NCBI RefSeq assembly: GCF_013409505.1
Contig: NZ_JACCBN010000001.1
Coordinates: 248,001 to 312,000, forward strand
Source: Actinomycetospora corticicola
GTDB lineage: Bacteria > Actinomycetota > Actinomycetes > Mycobacteriales > Pseudonocardiaceae
Length of the DNA: 64,000 bases
Direction: 5' to 3'
The translations under genes and the position numbers were made by a program. Numbering within the stretch: position 1 is the stretch's first letter; every line of letters begins with the position of its first letter. The notes beneath the pieces are model-generated. The model saw only the letters and a list, made by a program, of their open reading frames with translations, made no database searches and was not told where the DNA came from. Positions 8,404-18,617 of the stretch are shown one piece after another.

Positions 8404-9069
8404 ATGAACCGTCCGTCACGCGTCGGCCTGTTGGCCGTCGCCACCGTTGCGGGCGCTCTGCTCGTCGCTGGCCCTGCCATCGCGCAGGACAAGCCGCCGG
8501 TGGGCTCGAGTCAATGCACCGACAAGGTTGAGAAGGACGCCTCGGTGACCACCGCGGCGGACGACGCCGCTAAGGAACAGGCGCGTCAGGCCGCTGAGGC
8601 CAGTCTCTGCGCGGAGGAAGCCCCGGACGGTGCAGCGACGGCGCCCGACTCGCAGACGTCGGACTCCACGTCGGAGGACCCGCCGGTTGAACCGAACACC
8701 GAGCCGGACGCGGAGCCCAACGCAAAGCCGAACGCGGGCACCCCGTCGGCGAACCGCCGCGTGGTCCCCGGCAACGACGCGCCGACCCCGAAGCGCGCCG
8801 GTCGCCCCGCGGGCGACCGTGACTGCGCGGACTTCGCGACGCAGCAGCAGGCGCAGCGGTACTTCGAGTCGATCGGCGGCTCGGCCACCAACAACGCCGA
8901 CCGCCTGGACGCGAACGGCGACGGCGTCGCGTGCGAGAGCCTCGCCGACGACGGCGACAACCAGGACGCCGAGGCCACGGCCACCGGCGACGACGGCTCG
9001 ACCGCGAAGACCTCCGGCGACCAGGTCACCGAGGTCCCCGAGGGCTCGGCCCAGACCGGGGGCGCCTGA
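8404..9069 (+). CDS. secreted excalibur calcium-binding protein
   Basis: Protein of 221 residues with a Sec signal peptide (about 1-28, cleavage near AIA-QD), a low-complexity region rich in Pro, Asp and Glu including PNxEPDAEPNAKPN repeats (about 93-112), and a C-terminal excalibur domain (about 138-180) with the calcium loop DANGDGVACE. The protein ends in VPEGSAQTGGA, which looks like a sorting-signal core without a following membrane helix. A GAGGGGGG site precedes the ATG. The sortase gene begins inside the stop codon, so the pair is translationally coupled. Confidence 0.85.
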   Translation: MNRPSRVGLLAVATVAGALLVAGPAIAQDKPPVGSSQCTDKVEKDASVTTAADDAAKEQARQAAEASLCAEEAPDGAATAPDSQTSDSTSEDPPVEPNTEPDAEPNAKPNAGTPSANRRVVPGNDAPTPKRAGRPAGDRDCADFATQQQAQRYFESIGGSATNNADRLDANGDGVACESLADDGDNQDAEATATGDDGSTAKTSGDQVTEVPEGSAQTGGA

Positions 9070-9641
9070 TGTCGCGTCGCACCACCACAGCGATCGTCCT
9101 GCTGGCCGCGCTCCTCGCGCTGGTCACCACCGCGTGTTCCGGCGGTTCCGATGACACGGGTGAGCCCCTGGCCGCGAGCCAGCAGAGCGCCGCGGGCGTC
9201 GTTCCCGGCTATTCGGTCTCGATCCCGAAGCTGAACGAGACCTCCCAGCTCATCGGTCTCGGGCTCAACGCCGACAAGTCCATCCAGGTCCCGCCGCTGG
9301 CCGACCCGATGCAGGCCGGGGTCTACACGAAGGGCCCGATGCCCGGGCAGACCGGCCCGGCGGTCGTCCTCGCGCACATCAACGCGAACGGCACGCCCGG
9401 GTTCGGGGAGGGCTTCCACACGCTCACGGCCGGCGACACCATCACGGTGACCACCCCGTCGGGGCCGGTCGACTTCGCCGTGACCCGCACCGAGACCGCG
9501 CCGAAGGCCGAGTTCCCGACCGCCGACGTCTACTCCGACACCACCGGTCCGGAGCTCAGGTTGATCACCTGCGGCGGCACGCTCGACCGGAACGCGCACA
9601 ACTACCTCGGGCAGACGATCGTCTTCGCGAAGAAGGTCTGA
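9069..9641 (+). CDS. class F sortase, lipoprotein
   Basis: Sortase of 190 residues. The signal peptide ends in the lipobox VTTAC, so Cys23 is probably lipidated and the enzyme anchored outside the membrane. The catalytic His103 is in LAHINANG, Cys168 in LITCGG and Arg174 in LDRNAHNY, matching the class F His-Cys-Arg triad. Class F sortases cleave LPxTG-like signals and may attach proteins to the wall. Its TGATG overlap with the excalibur gene suggests that protein as substrate or partner. Confidence 0.9.
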   Translation: MSRRTTTAIVLLAALLALVTTACSGGSDDTGEPLAASQQSAAGVVPGYSVSIPKLNETSQLIGLGLNADKSIQVPPLADPMQAGVYTKGPMPGQTGPAVVLAHINANGTPGFGEGFHTLTAGDTITVTTPSGPVDFAVTRTETAPKAEFPTADVYSDTTGPELRLITCGGTLDRNAHNYLGQTIVFAKKV

Positions 9642-9645
9642 CCGT

Positions 9646-12203
<2,558 letters not shown>

Positions 12204-12205
12204 CC

Positions 12206-13120
12206 TCAGGCGCGTCCGCGCGGGAGGCAGCACTTCTTGTACTTGGCGCCCGAGCCGCACCAGCACGGGTCGTTCCGCCCGGGCGGCCACTCCAGCTCGG
12301 GCCCGGGCGCCGGGGCGGCGTCCTCGTCGTCGGCGAGGAGGGCCGCGAGCAGGTCGGGCGTGCCGACCTCGACGAACGGCAGGTCCGTCGGGTCGCTCTC
12401 CTGCAGGTCGCGCTCGATCATCGCGCGGTGCTCGTCCCAGGTGGCCCCGAGCTCCTCGGCCGCGTCCGGCTGCGCCTGCAGGAGCCGGTCGAAGGCGGTC
12501 TGCGGCCAGTAGATGTAGTCGGGACCGTTGTCGTCCATCTGTTCGGCGACAGCGTCGGCCTCGTCGTAGGGGAGCCCGAGGTCCCGCCGAACATGAAAGC
12601 GGCGGACCGCCAAGGCGGACTCGATCTCCCGTGCCTCGTCGGACGGTGGTCCCGGTTCCGCCCGCTCGACGATCTGCACCGCAGTGACGAGCGCTGCCGT
12701 CAACCACTCCTCGGCGAGCTCGGCTCGGTCGTTCTCGAGGAGCGCCTCGGTGACGTACACACTCGCCATCTCGTCGCGGGTGAGCTGCGGACGGAGGGCG
12801 TGCAGCTCGCGCATGCCCTCGTCCTCCCGTCCGAACTGCAGCAGGAGCTCCGCGTGCCGGGCGCGCGTCCAGTTCTCGTCGCTCGAGCCCCGCGCCGCGC
12901 TCACCGACCGCGCCGAGAGCGACAGCGCGAGGTCCCCGTCGTGCAGGCCCTCGGCGAGGTCGGCCGCCAGTCCGAGGGCGTAGGAGGCGAGGTCGGGTTC
13001 GGCGAGCCGGTCCTCGTCGACCGCGGCCACCAGCTGGTCGATGTACGGCCGGGGGTCGTCCGAGGCGATCGCGTCGGAGCTGATGCCGGTGAGGTCGTCC
13101 TCGGTCAGTGCGGGTGCCAC
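12206..13120 (-). CDS. SEC-C motif protein
   Basis: Protein of 304 residues ending in a SEC-C zinc motif, RNDPCWCGSGAKYKKCC (C-x-C-x8-CC), as at the C terminus of SecA. The preceding 250 residues are acidic and helical, with a repeat-like pattern of paired helices reminiscent of TPR proteins. SEC-C motifs bind zinc and often contact SecB, ribosomes or other proteins; no reaction is implied. The GTG at 13120 is the first plausible start; upstream the frame enters the tandem repeats at 13178-13425 and is not coding. Confidence 0.8.
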   Translation of the reverse strand: MAPALTEDDLTGISSDAIASDDPRPYIDQLVAAVDEDRLAEPDLASYALGLAADLAEGLHDGDLALSLSARSVSAARGSSDENWTRARHAELLLQFGREDEGMRELHALRPQLTRDEMASVYVTEALLENDRAELAEEWLTAALVTAVQIVERAEPGPPSDEAREIESALAVRRFHVRRDLGLPYDEADAVAEQMDDNGPDYIYWPQTAFDRLLQAQPDAAEELGATWDEHRAMIERDLQESDPTDLPFVEVGTPDLLAALLADDEDAAPAPGPELEWPPGRNDPCWCGSGAKYKKCCLPRGRA

Positions 13121-13177
13121 GCGCGGAACGGTAGGGGTGTGTGGTCCGGGACGGGGCGGTGGGCCGGATCCCGCCCC

Positions 13178-13425
13178 GCGAGGAGTACATGGGGCAGGTT
13201 CTCCGGCCGCTCGCCCTGCATGGCGTGAACCTCGCGGGATAGCCGGGGCGGCCCGATCCGCGAGGGTGACAAGGAGCAGGTTCACACGCTGCTCGACCTG
13301 CATGACGTGGACCTCGCGGGAGAGCCGGGGCCGGCCCGTTCCGCGAGGGTGACAAGGGGCAGGTTCGCAGGCTGCTCGACCTGCATGGTGTGGACCTCGC
13401 CGACGGAGGCGGAGCAGGCCCGGGC
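13178..13425. repeat. three tandem ~83-bp repeats
   Basis: Units start at 13178, 13260 and 13343, each beginning GCGAGG and sharing GGGCAGGTT- or GAGCAGGTT-type and CTGCATG-GTG-ACCTCGC blocks; spacing is 82-83 bases. The last unit diverges at its end and runs into the palindrome at 13431. No gene is credible here on either strand. The repeats lie behind the start of the SEC-C gene and could be part of its upstream region. Confidence 0.8.
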
Positions 13426-13430
13426 CGAAC

Positions 13431-13490
13431 GCCTAGACAGTTGATCATGTCGAGCGCGACGTCGCACTCGACATGATCAACTGCCTAGGC
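13431..13490. repeat. 60-bp near-perfect palindrome
   Basis: Symmetric about 13460/13461 (centre GACGTC), with arms containing GTTGATCATGTCGAG and CTCGACATGATCAAC and only two mismatched pairs in 30. There is no loop, so it can be a long cruciform or hairpin. TTGATCATG-type palindromes occur between genes in many actinomycetes; this one sits beside the tandem repeats and between the SEC-C and DUF6069 genes. Confidence 0.85.
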
Positions 13491-13520
13491 ATGGGCCCGG
13501 CACCCGCCGTCGGGAAGGCC

Positions 13521-13931
13521 TCAGGCGGCGAGGCGGCGGGCGATCACCGGGATCACGATCGCCGCGGCGACGAGGTGGGTGACCATGAGCAGCAGCTTCG
13601 TGGCCGTCGCGGCGTCGACGAGGACGTCGGGCACGAGCGAGAGCGCGGTGAGCACCACGGTCGTGCGGACGAACGCGGTGCGCGGGCTGCGCGCGGTGCG
13701 GGCGAGGACCAGGGCGAGCACGAGGCCGATCACCGAGAAGATGGCGGTCAGCGAGGCGAAGCCGGGCACCGGGATGGGGGCGCCGGCGACGTCGAGGCTG
13801 ATCCCGACGGCGAGGCCCGCGGTGGCGACGGCCGAGGTCGCGATCGACGCGGCGACGGTGGCGGCGAGCCCGCCGAGGATCAGCGAGGCGGTGCGGGTGG
13901 TGGTGGCGGCGGGAGCGGTGAGGACGGACAT
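13521..13931 (-). CDS. small membrane protein, DUF6069-like
   Basis: Protein of 136 residues with four hydrophobic helices (approximately 12-36, 48-68, 80-100, 110-130), separated by short loops, resembling DUF6069 proteins. GGAGG lies five bases before the ATG. It stands alone, with no regulator nearby. Function unknown. Confidence 0.7.
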   Translation of the reverse strand: MSVLTAPAATTTRTASLILGGLAATVAASIATSAVATAGLAVGISLDVAGAPIPVPGFASLTAIFSVIGLVLALVLARTARSPRTAFVRTTVVLTALSLVPDVLVDAATATKLLLMVTHLVAAAIVIPVIARRLAA

Positions 13932-14064
13932 GGTGGCCTCCGAGGGCTGGTGACCGGCCTCGTGCCGGTCTCTCACCACGGCGTCGAACGGATCCGTCGT
14001 CCTTCGACAGGGCTTGCGAAAAACTTTTCGGAACCGTTCGGGCGTCGCCGGACTCCAAGGGAGT

Positions 14065-14772
14065 GTGAGCCTCTCTGACACCGCGCCCGGGATCGTCGAG
14101 CTCCACGGGACGCCGGATCCGACGTCGTATCGCCGCCTGCTCGACGACGTCGGGCGCACCCGCCGTTGCCCGGTCCTCTTCGGCTTCCGCGCCGTGGAGA
14201 GTGCCGGCGGCATGCCGGTGCCCGACGACCCGTGGGCGGCGGTCGACGCGACCGACGCCCACGCGGTGCTCGAGGACTGGTGGCCGGGGCCCTACACGCA
14301 GGACTGCCTCTGCCTCGACCCCTGGGTGGACGCGTTCCCGCCCCGTCCCGACGGCGGGCCCGACCGGTCGCGGGACGCCACGACCCTCCGGGCGGCCGCA
14401 GCGTGCGCCCACGACCTGGGCCCGTACTCGGACCTGGCGGTGATCGACGCGGCGCGGCCGGCGGACGTGCCGCTCGCGGTGCGGTGGTCGGGCCCGTGCA
14501 ACTACCCACGGATCGACCTGGTCGGCCTCACCGCCGTGCTCCGCAGTTGGGAGGACCGTTTCGGGGCGATGCTCGTGCGGCTCGACGGCGCCACCCTGAC
14601 GCTCACCGTCGCCCACCCGCCGCGCACTACCGCCGAGGCCGAGGCGCTCGCGGCGGAGCACTTCGCGTTCTGCTCGGACCAGCAGGACCCGCAGAACGGC
14701 ACCGTGCTCACGCCGCGGTCGTACGCCGCGACGATCCGCGGGGCGGACACCTGGCGCTTCTGGTGGGACTGA
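14065..14772 (+). CDS. DUF4253 domain protein (copy 1)
   Basis: Protein of 235 residues, DUF4253 type. The family block RSWEDRFGA, followed by AEHFAFCSDQ and the end WRFWWD, is shared nearly word for word with the second copy at 57253-57966. The central DWWPGP and NYPRIDL segments are also paralleled. The function of DUF4253 is not established. GTG at 14065 is chosen because homology with the paralogue begins soon after; an upstream TTG at 14014 is possible. No operon partner is evident. Confidence 0.75.
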   Translation: MSLSDTAPGIVELHGTPDPTSYRRLLDDVGRTRRCPVLFGFRAVESAGGMPVPDDPWAAVDATDAHAVLEDWWPGPYTQDCLCLDPWVDAFPPRPDGGPDRSRDATTLRAAAACAHDLGPYSDLAVIDAARPADVPLAVRWSGPCNYPRIDLVGLTAVLRSWEDRFGAMLVRLDGATLTLTVAHPPRTTAEAEALAAEHFAFCSDQQDPQNGTVLTPRSYAATIRGADTWRFWWD

Positions 14773-14790
14773 GTGGCGTCATCGATGCAC

Positions 14791-14796
14791 TACATT
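14791..14796 (+). promoter_or_regulatory. -10 element for leaderless transcript
   Basis: TACATT fits the actinobacterial TAnnnT consensus and lies six bases before the ATG of the antitoxin gene, the spacing seen for leaderless mRNAs; no ribosome site precedes that ATG. Confidence 0.5.
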
Positions 14797-14802
14797 GACG
14801 AC

Positions 14803-15225
14803 ATGACCGCTCCGCTGTCGGTCCGCTTCGACCGCGACGTCCTCGACCGGCTGCGTCAGCACGCTGCTGCCATCCCCGGTGCGACGCCGTCCGGCCTCGC
14901 CCAGCGGCTCGTGGACGAGGGCCTGCGCATGGCCGAGCACCCCGGCGTCGTCTTCCGCGACGGTCCGGCCGGGCGGCGGGCCGCGCTCGTCGTCGGGCCC
15001 GACGTCTGGGAACTCGTCGTCTTCCTCCGCGAGATCGACGACCGGGGCGAGGCCGCGGTCGTCGCCGCGACCGAGACCTTCGGGCTCCCGGCGTCGGCGG
15101 TCGCCGCGGGGGTGCGCTACTACACCGCGTTCCCGACGGAGATCGACGCGTGGATCGAGGAGTCGCAGGCGGCCTCGGTACGCGTGGAGGAGGAGTGGGA
15201 GCGCCGACGGGCGCTTCTGGCATGA
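14803..15225 (+). CDS. antitoxin of a type II toxin-antitoxin pair (predicted)
   Basis: Protein of 140 residues. The N terminus (LSVRFDRDVLDRLRQHAAAIPGATPSGLAQ pattern, residues 4-33) has the strand-helix-helix form of CopG/ribbon-helix-helix DNA-binding proteins. The rest (about 60-120) resembles the DUF433-type region that accompanies DUF5615 toxins. It overlaps the toxin start by an ATGA junction, which fixes the operon. The usual role is neutralisation of the toxin and repression of their common promoter. Confidence 0.75.
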   Translation: MTAPLSVRFDRDVLDRLRQHAAAIPGATPSGLAQRLVDEGLRMAEHPGVVFRDGPAGRRAALVVGPDVWELVVFLREIDDRGEAAVVAATETFGLPASAVAAGVRYYTAFPTEIDAWIEESQAASVRVEEEWERRRALLA

Positions 15226-15569
15226 GCGCCGAACGACTGTTGCTCGACGAGATGTTCTCCCCGCAGCTTGCGCAGGCTCTTCATGACGACGGGTTCGACG
15301 TCCGGGCGGTCGCGGGCGATCCGTCGTTGGCGGCTGCGTCCGACGTCGACGTGGCCACGTGGGCTGCTCGCGACGGTCGGCGGGTGCTCACCGAGAACGT
15401 GCGCGACTACGTCCCGCTCGTGTCCGCCCTGGAGCCTCCGCTCCGGCTGCTCCTCACCAGCTCACGCAGGTACCCCCGCTCGCGGCGCAACCCGGCGCCG
15501 CTGCTGAAGGCGCTGACCGACTGGCTCGGCGCCGGGGTCGACCGCGGGCCGATCGAGTGGCTCCCGTAG
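15222..15569 (+). CDS. DUF5615 PIN-like toxin (predicted)
   Basis: Protein of 115 residues of the DUF5615 PIN-like family. It begins with the typical LLLDEMFSPQLAQAL, has the DVDVATWAARDGRRVLTENVRDY block (acidic residues expected to bind metal) at about 45-68, and ends in a basic segment. Related proteins are taken to be RNases of toxin-antitoxin modules. The start overlaps the antitoxin stop by ATGA. It lacks some canonical PIN acidic residues, as is usual for this group. Confidence 0.75.
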   Translation: MSAERLLLDEMFSPQLAQALHDDGFDVRAVAGDPSLAAASDVDVATWAARDGRRVLTENVRDYVPLVSALEPPLRLLLTSSRRYPRSRRNPAPLLKALTDWLGAGVDRGPIEWLP

Positions 15570-15575
15570 GACGAC

Positions 15576-15842
15576 TCAAGCCGACCGGGAGATCTCCGGC
15601 GCCGGTCGGCAGGCCCGGACGAGCTCGTCCAGCGGCAGCGACAGCTCCGTCGCGAGGGCCGCGATCGTGAAGAACGCCGGCGTCGGCACGCGGCCCGACT
15701 CGATCTTGCGCAGCGTCTCGACCGGCATCCCGACCGCCGCGGCCACCTCGGTCATCGACCGCAGGCCGCGTGCGGCGCGCAGCACCTCACCCAGTCGGGC
15801 CCCTCGTTCACGTTCGTCCGGGGTCAGCGGCACGCGCACCAT
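15576..15842 (-). CDS. XRE-family regulator
   Basis: Small DNA-binding protein of 88 residues made almost entirely of a Cro/C1-type HTH (LGEVLRAARGLRS...VAAAVGMPVETLRKIESGR). TAGTAT lies seven bases before the ATG, as for a leaderless transcript. It is divergent from the methionine aminopeptidase gene, with a palindrome between them, so it probably represses itself and that gene. Confidence 0.85.
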   Translation of the reverse strand: MVRVPLTPDERERGARLGEVLRAARGLRSMTEVAAAVGMPVETLRKIESGRVPTPAFFTIAALATELSLPLDELVRACRPAPEISRSA

Positions 15843-15859
15843 GACCGTGATACTAATAC

Positions 15860-15875
15860 CGGGATAGTTATCCCG
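15860..15875. promoter_or_regulatory. palindromic operator between XRE and MetAP genes
   Basis: CGGGATA-GT-TATCCCG is a perfect inverted repeat with seven-base arms, 17 bases from the XRE start and 15 bases from the aminopeptidase start. Its symmetry and place suggest the XRE binding site. Confidence 0.65.
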
Positions 15876-15890
15876 TCGTTGGAGCGAGTC

Positions 15891-16661
15891 ATGATCGAGA
15901 TCAAGAACCGCCACGAGATCGAGCTGATGCGCGAGGCCGGTCGGATCACCGCCCAGGCGCTGCAGGCGGCGAAGGCGGCGGCGACCCCCGGGATGTCGCT
16001 GAAGGAGCTCGACGACGTCGCCGCCGAGGTCATCGCGGCCGCCGGCGCCGAGCCGCTGTTCCTGAACTACCGGCCGAGCTCGGCCTCGACGCCCTTCCCG
16101 GCCGTCGCCTGCATCAGCGTCAACGACGCGATCGTCCACGGGATCCCGAACAGCTACGTGCTGCAGGACGGCGACCTCGTCAGCGTCGACTGCGGCGCAC
16201 GCCTCCACGGCTGGAGCGGCGACGCGGCGATCAGCTTCGTCGTGGGGGAGCAGCGCGACGACGCCGATCAGCACCTCATCGACACGACGTCCGCCGCCCT
16301 CCAGGCCGGCATCGACGCCGCGCAGCCCGGCAACAAGATCGGCGACATCGCCCACGCCATCGGCACCGTCGCGCGCGGCGCCGGATACGGGCTGATGGAG
16401 GGCCACGGCGGGCACGGGATCGGCCGTGAGATGCACGAGGCCCCGCACGTGCCGAACGAGGGCCGGCCGAACCGGGGGTACCGGCTGCGCCCCGGCCTGG
16501 TCCTCGCGATCGAGCCGATGCTCATCGCCGGCGGCACCGACGAGTACCGCGAGGACGACGACGGGTGGACGCTCCGCACGGTCGACGGCACCCGCGCCGC
16601 GCATGTCGAGCACACGGTCGCGATCACCGCGGACGGGCCGCAGGTCCTCACGTCGGCCTGA
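15891..16661 (+). CDS. map: type I methionine aminopeptidase
   Basis: Removes the initiator methionine from new proteins. It has 256 residues with no N-terminal extension. The substrate-binding histidine is in NDAIVHGIP, and the five metal ligands are the aspartates of SVDCGA and WSGDAA, the histidine of GHGIGREMHE, and the glutamates of AIEPM and VEHTVAI. GGAG precedes the ATG. Actinobacteria usually have more than one map gene; being next to a private regulator rather than in the ribosomal protein cluster suggests this is a second, conditional copy. Confidence 0.92.
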   Translation: MIEIKNRHEIELMREAGRITAQALQAAKAAATPGMSLKELDDVAAEVIAAAGAEPLFLNYRPSSASTPFPAVACISVNDAIVHGIPNSYVLQDGDLVSVDCGARLHGWSGDAAISFVVGEQRDDADQHLIDTTSAALQAGIDAAQPGNKIGDIAHAIGTVARGAGYGLMEGHGGHGIGREMHEAPHVPNEGRPNRGYRLRPGLVLAIEPMLIAGGTDEYREDDDGWTLRTVDGTRAAHVEHTVAITADGPQVLTSA

Positions 16662-16664
16662 GGA

Positions 16665-17372
16665 TCACGCCGCGTCGTGGAAGATCAGGCCGAGGACGTG
16701 CCGTGATCCGCTGTGCACCGTCGACACCCCGTGGCGCATCTGCACCCGGTGATGTCCGCGGGTCCCGCGCCGGGGGCGGTGGTGCACCGGGAACACGACC
16801 GCGTCGCCCTGTCGCGGACGCACGACGGTGGCCTTCGACTGCTGCCGCGGCCGCTGCTCGACGAAGACGCTCTCCCCGCCGGTGAACTCGACATCCGGTT
16901 CGCTCAGCATCACCAGGACCTGCAGGGGGAAGACGAGGTCGCCGTAGAGGTCCTGGTGCAGGCAGTTGTAGCCGGTCGGTCCGTACCGCAGCAGCAGCGG
17001 CGTCGGCTTCGTCTGCCCCGCGGCGGCGCACTGCGCGCGGTACTCGGCGTGCGTGGCGGGATAGCCCGGCTCGTCGAGGATGCCGGCCCAGCGGTTCGCC
17101 ACGGCGGCGAGGCGCGGGTAGAGGCCGGTGCGCAGCTCGGCGACGACGTCCGGGAGCGGGTCGGCGAAGTAGCGGTAGCGGCCCTCGCCGAAGGAGTGTC
17201 GCGCCATCACGACGGTGGACCGGAAGCGCTCGTCGTCGTCGAACATGGCCGCCAGGTCCCGACAGGTCCCTTCGTCGAGCAGGCCGGGCAGCGTCGCGAC
17301 GCCCTGCTCGTCGAGGGCGGTCCCGAGGGGGTCATCGACGTCGTCGGGCAGGGCGAGCTGATCGAGGGTCAC
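16665..17372 (-). CDS. 2OG-Fe(II) oxygenase-like protein
   Basis: Protein of 235 residues. The NCLHQDLYGD segment supplies the H-x-D iron ligands near residue 140, and RHGVSTVHSGSRHVLGLIFHDA near the end supplies the distal histidine and the arginine that binds 2-oxoglutarate. A GDAVVFP strand between them is typical of the jelly-roll fold. Hydroxylation of an unknown substrate is inferred. GTG at 17372 is the working start; GGAG is eleven bases upstream. It converges with the aminopeptidase and follows the P450 gene on the same strand by 47 bases. Confidence 0.8.
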   Translation of the reverse strand: MTLDQLALPDDVDDPLGTALDEQGVATLPGLLDEGTCRDLAAMFDDDERFRSTVVMARHSFGEGRYRYFADPLPDVVAELRTGLYPRLAAVANRWAGILDEPGYPATHAEYRAQCAAAGQTKPTPLLLRYGPTGYNCLHQDLYGDLVFPLQVLVMLSEPDVEFTGGESVFVEQRPRQQSKATVVRPRQGDAVVFPVHHRPRRGTRGHHRVQMRHGVSTVHSGSRHVLGLIFHDAA

Positions 17373-17419
17373 ACGAGACAGAACTCCGCCGCCCCGCCCG
17401 CCGTTGCGGTCGCCCGCCG

Positions 17420-18544
17420 TCACCACCGCACCGGCAGTGCCAGCGGTCCGTGGTCGACGAGTCCGCGGTGCCAGGGAATCTCGCCGATCGGTACGTCGAG
17501 CCGCAGTCCGGGCAGTCGTCGCGCCAGGACCGGGAGCACCGCGGCCAGCTCCGCCCGGGCGAGCGCCGCGCCGAGGCGGAAGTGCGGTCCGTGGCCGAAG
17601 CCGAGGTGCTGCTCCCGCCGCCCGGGGCGGAACGACAGCGGGTCGGGGAAGCGCGCCGGGTCGTGGTTCGCGGCCTCCAGCGACACCAGCACCAGGTCGC
17701 CCGCCGCCACCGTCACGTCGCCCAGGACGAACTCCTCCGACGCGAACCGCGGGAACGGCTCCGTGCCCGCGCGGCGCACGACCTCCTCGACCAGCGCCGG
17801 CACGTCCCCGCCGTCGAGCTCCGCGAAGCGGCCCTCGTCCAGGAGTCGCACCACGGCCTGTACCAGGGCGTTCCGCACCGTGAGCGTCCCCGCTGCCAGG
17901 AGGACCTGCACCAGTGCGACCAGCTCCTCGTCGTCGAGTCGGCCGTCGTCGGCGTCGCGGGGGGCGAGGAGATCACCGAGCAGATCGTCCGCCGGAGCAG
18001 CTCGCCGGGCTGCGACCAGCTCCGCGACGAACCCGCCGAGCGCGTCCCACGCCGTGGTGTCGCCGCTCATCGGGTCGGCGACGAGCGCAGCGTCGACGAT
18101 TCCCCGGAAGCGCTCGCGCTGCGCCGGCGGGAGGCCGATCAGCTCGCCGATCACCGCGACCGGCAACGGCGCCGCGAGCGCCTCGACCAGGTCGACCGGT
18201 GGGCCGGCTGCGACGGCCCGGTCCACGTACTCCTCCGCGAGCGCTTCGAGACGAGGCGCCAGCGACGCGACCCGCGCCGGCCGGAAGGCGCCCGCGACGA
18301 GGCGACGCAGCCGCGCGTGGGCGGGTCCGTCCTGGAACAGCGACGCCCGCACGTCGACCTCCGTGCCCGGCGGGGTGAGGTCCAGGCGGGGATCGGCGAG
18401 GACGGCGACGGCGAGTTCGGCGGAGGTCACGTACCAGGCGGGCCCGAACGCCGTCGCGATGCGCACGACCCCGGCCTGCCGCAGCTCCGCGTGCTCGGGT
18501 GGGGGAGTGATCGGGTCGGGCCGGGACAGCGGAAGCTCCGGCAC
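17420..18544 (-). CDS. cytochrome P450 homologue lacking the heme cysteine
   Basis: Protein of 374 residues with the P450 fold: I-helix AAGTLT near 218, E-x-x-R at 254-257, the arginine of the meander region near 306-310, and the heme loop FGHGPHFRLG at 316-325. The family pattern is FGxGxHxCxG; here the cysteine that ligates heme iron is Arg323 (codon CGC, one transition from TGC). Without thiolate, normal monooxygenase chemistry is not expected. It may be a recent inactivation, an auxiliary protein like the P450-like partners of some glycosyltransferases, or a sequencing error. GTG at 18544 has AAGGAGG five bases upstream. The TetR gene is divergent. Confidence 0.85.
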   Translation of the reverse strand: MPELPLSRPDPITPPPEHAELRQAGVVRIATAFGPAWYVTSAELAVAVLADPRLDLTPPGTEVDVRASLFQDGPAHARLRRLVAGAFRPARVASLAPRLEALAEEYVDRAVAAGPPVDLVEALAAPLPVAVIGELIGLPPAQRERFRGIVDAALVADPMSGDTTAWDALGGFVAELVAARRAAPADDLLGDLLAPRDADDGRLDDEELVALVQVLLAAGTLTVRNALVQAVVRLLDEGRFAELDGGDVPALVEEVVRRAGTEPFPRFASEEFVLGDVTVAAGDLVLVSLEAANHDPARFPDPLSFRPGRREQHLGFGHGPHFRLGAALARAELAAVLPVLARRLPGLRLDVPIGEIPWHRGLVDHGPLALPVRW

Positions 18545-18556
18545 GGCGTCCTCCTT

Positions 18557-18576
18557 CACGTTGCGACTGCAATGTG
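18557..18576. promoter_or_regulatory. inverted repeat between P450 and TetR genes
   Basis: CACGTTGC-GACT-GCAATGTG has eight-base arms with one mismatch, in the short divergent region. A probable operator for the TetR protein at 18618. Confidence 0.55.
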
Positions 18577-18617
18577 AACAGCATGACGTTGCACCTGCAC
18601 CGTGGCAAGGTGGGTCC

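Noticed and set aside
13178-13425. Possible CRISPR array
   Set aside because: Three diverged 83-bp tandem units without spacer/repeat alternation and no cas genes in the window.
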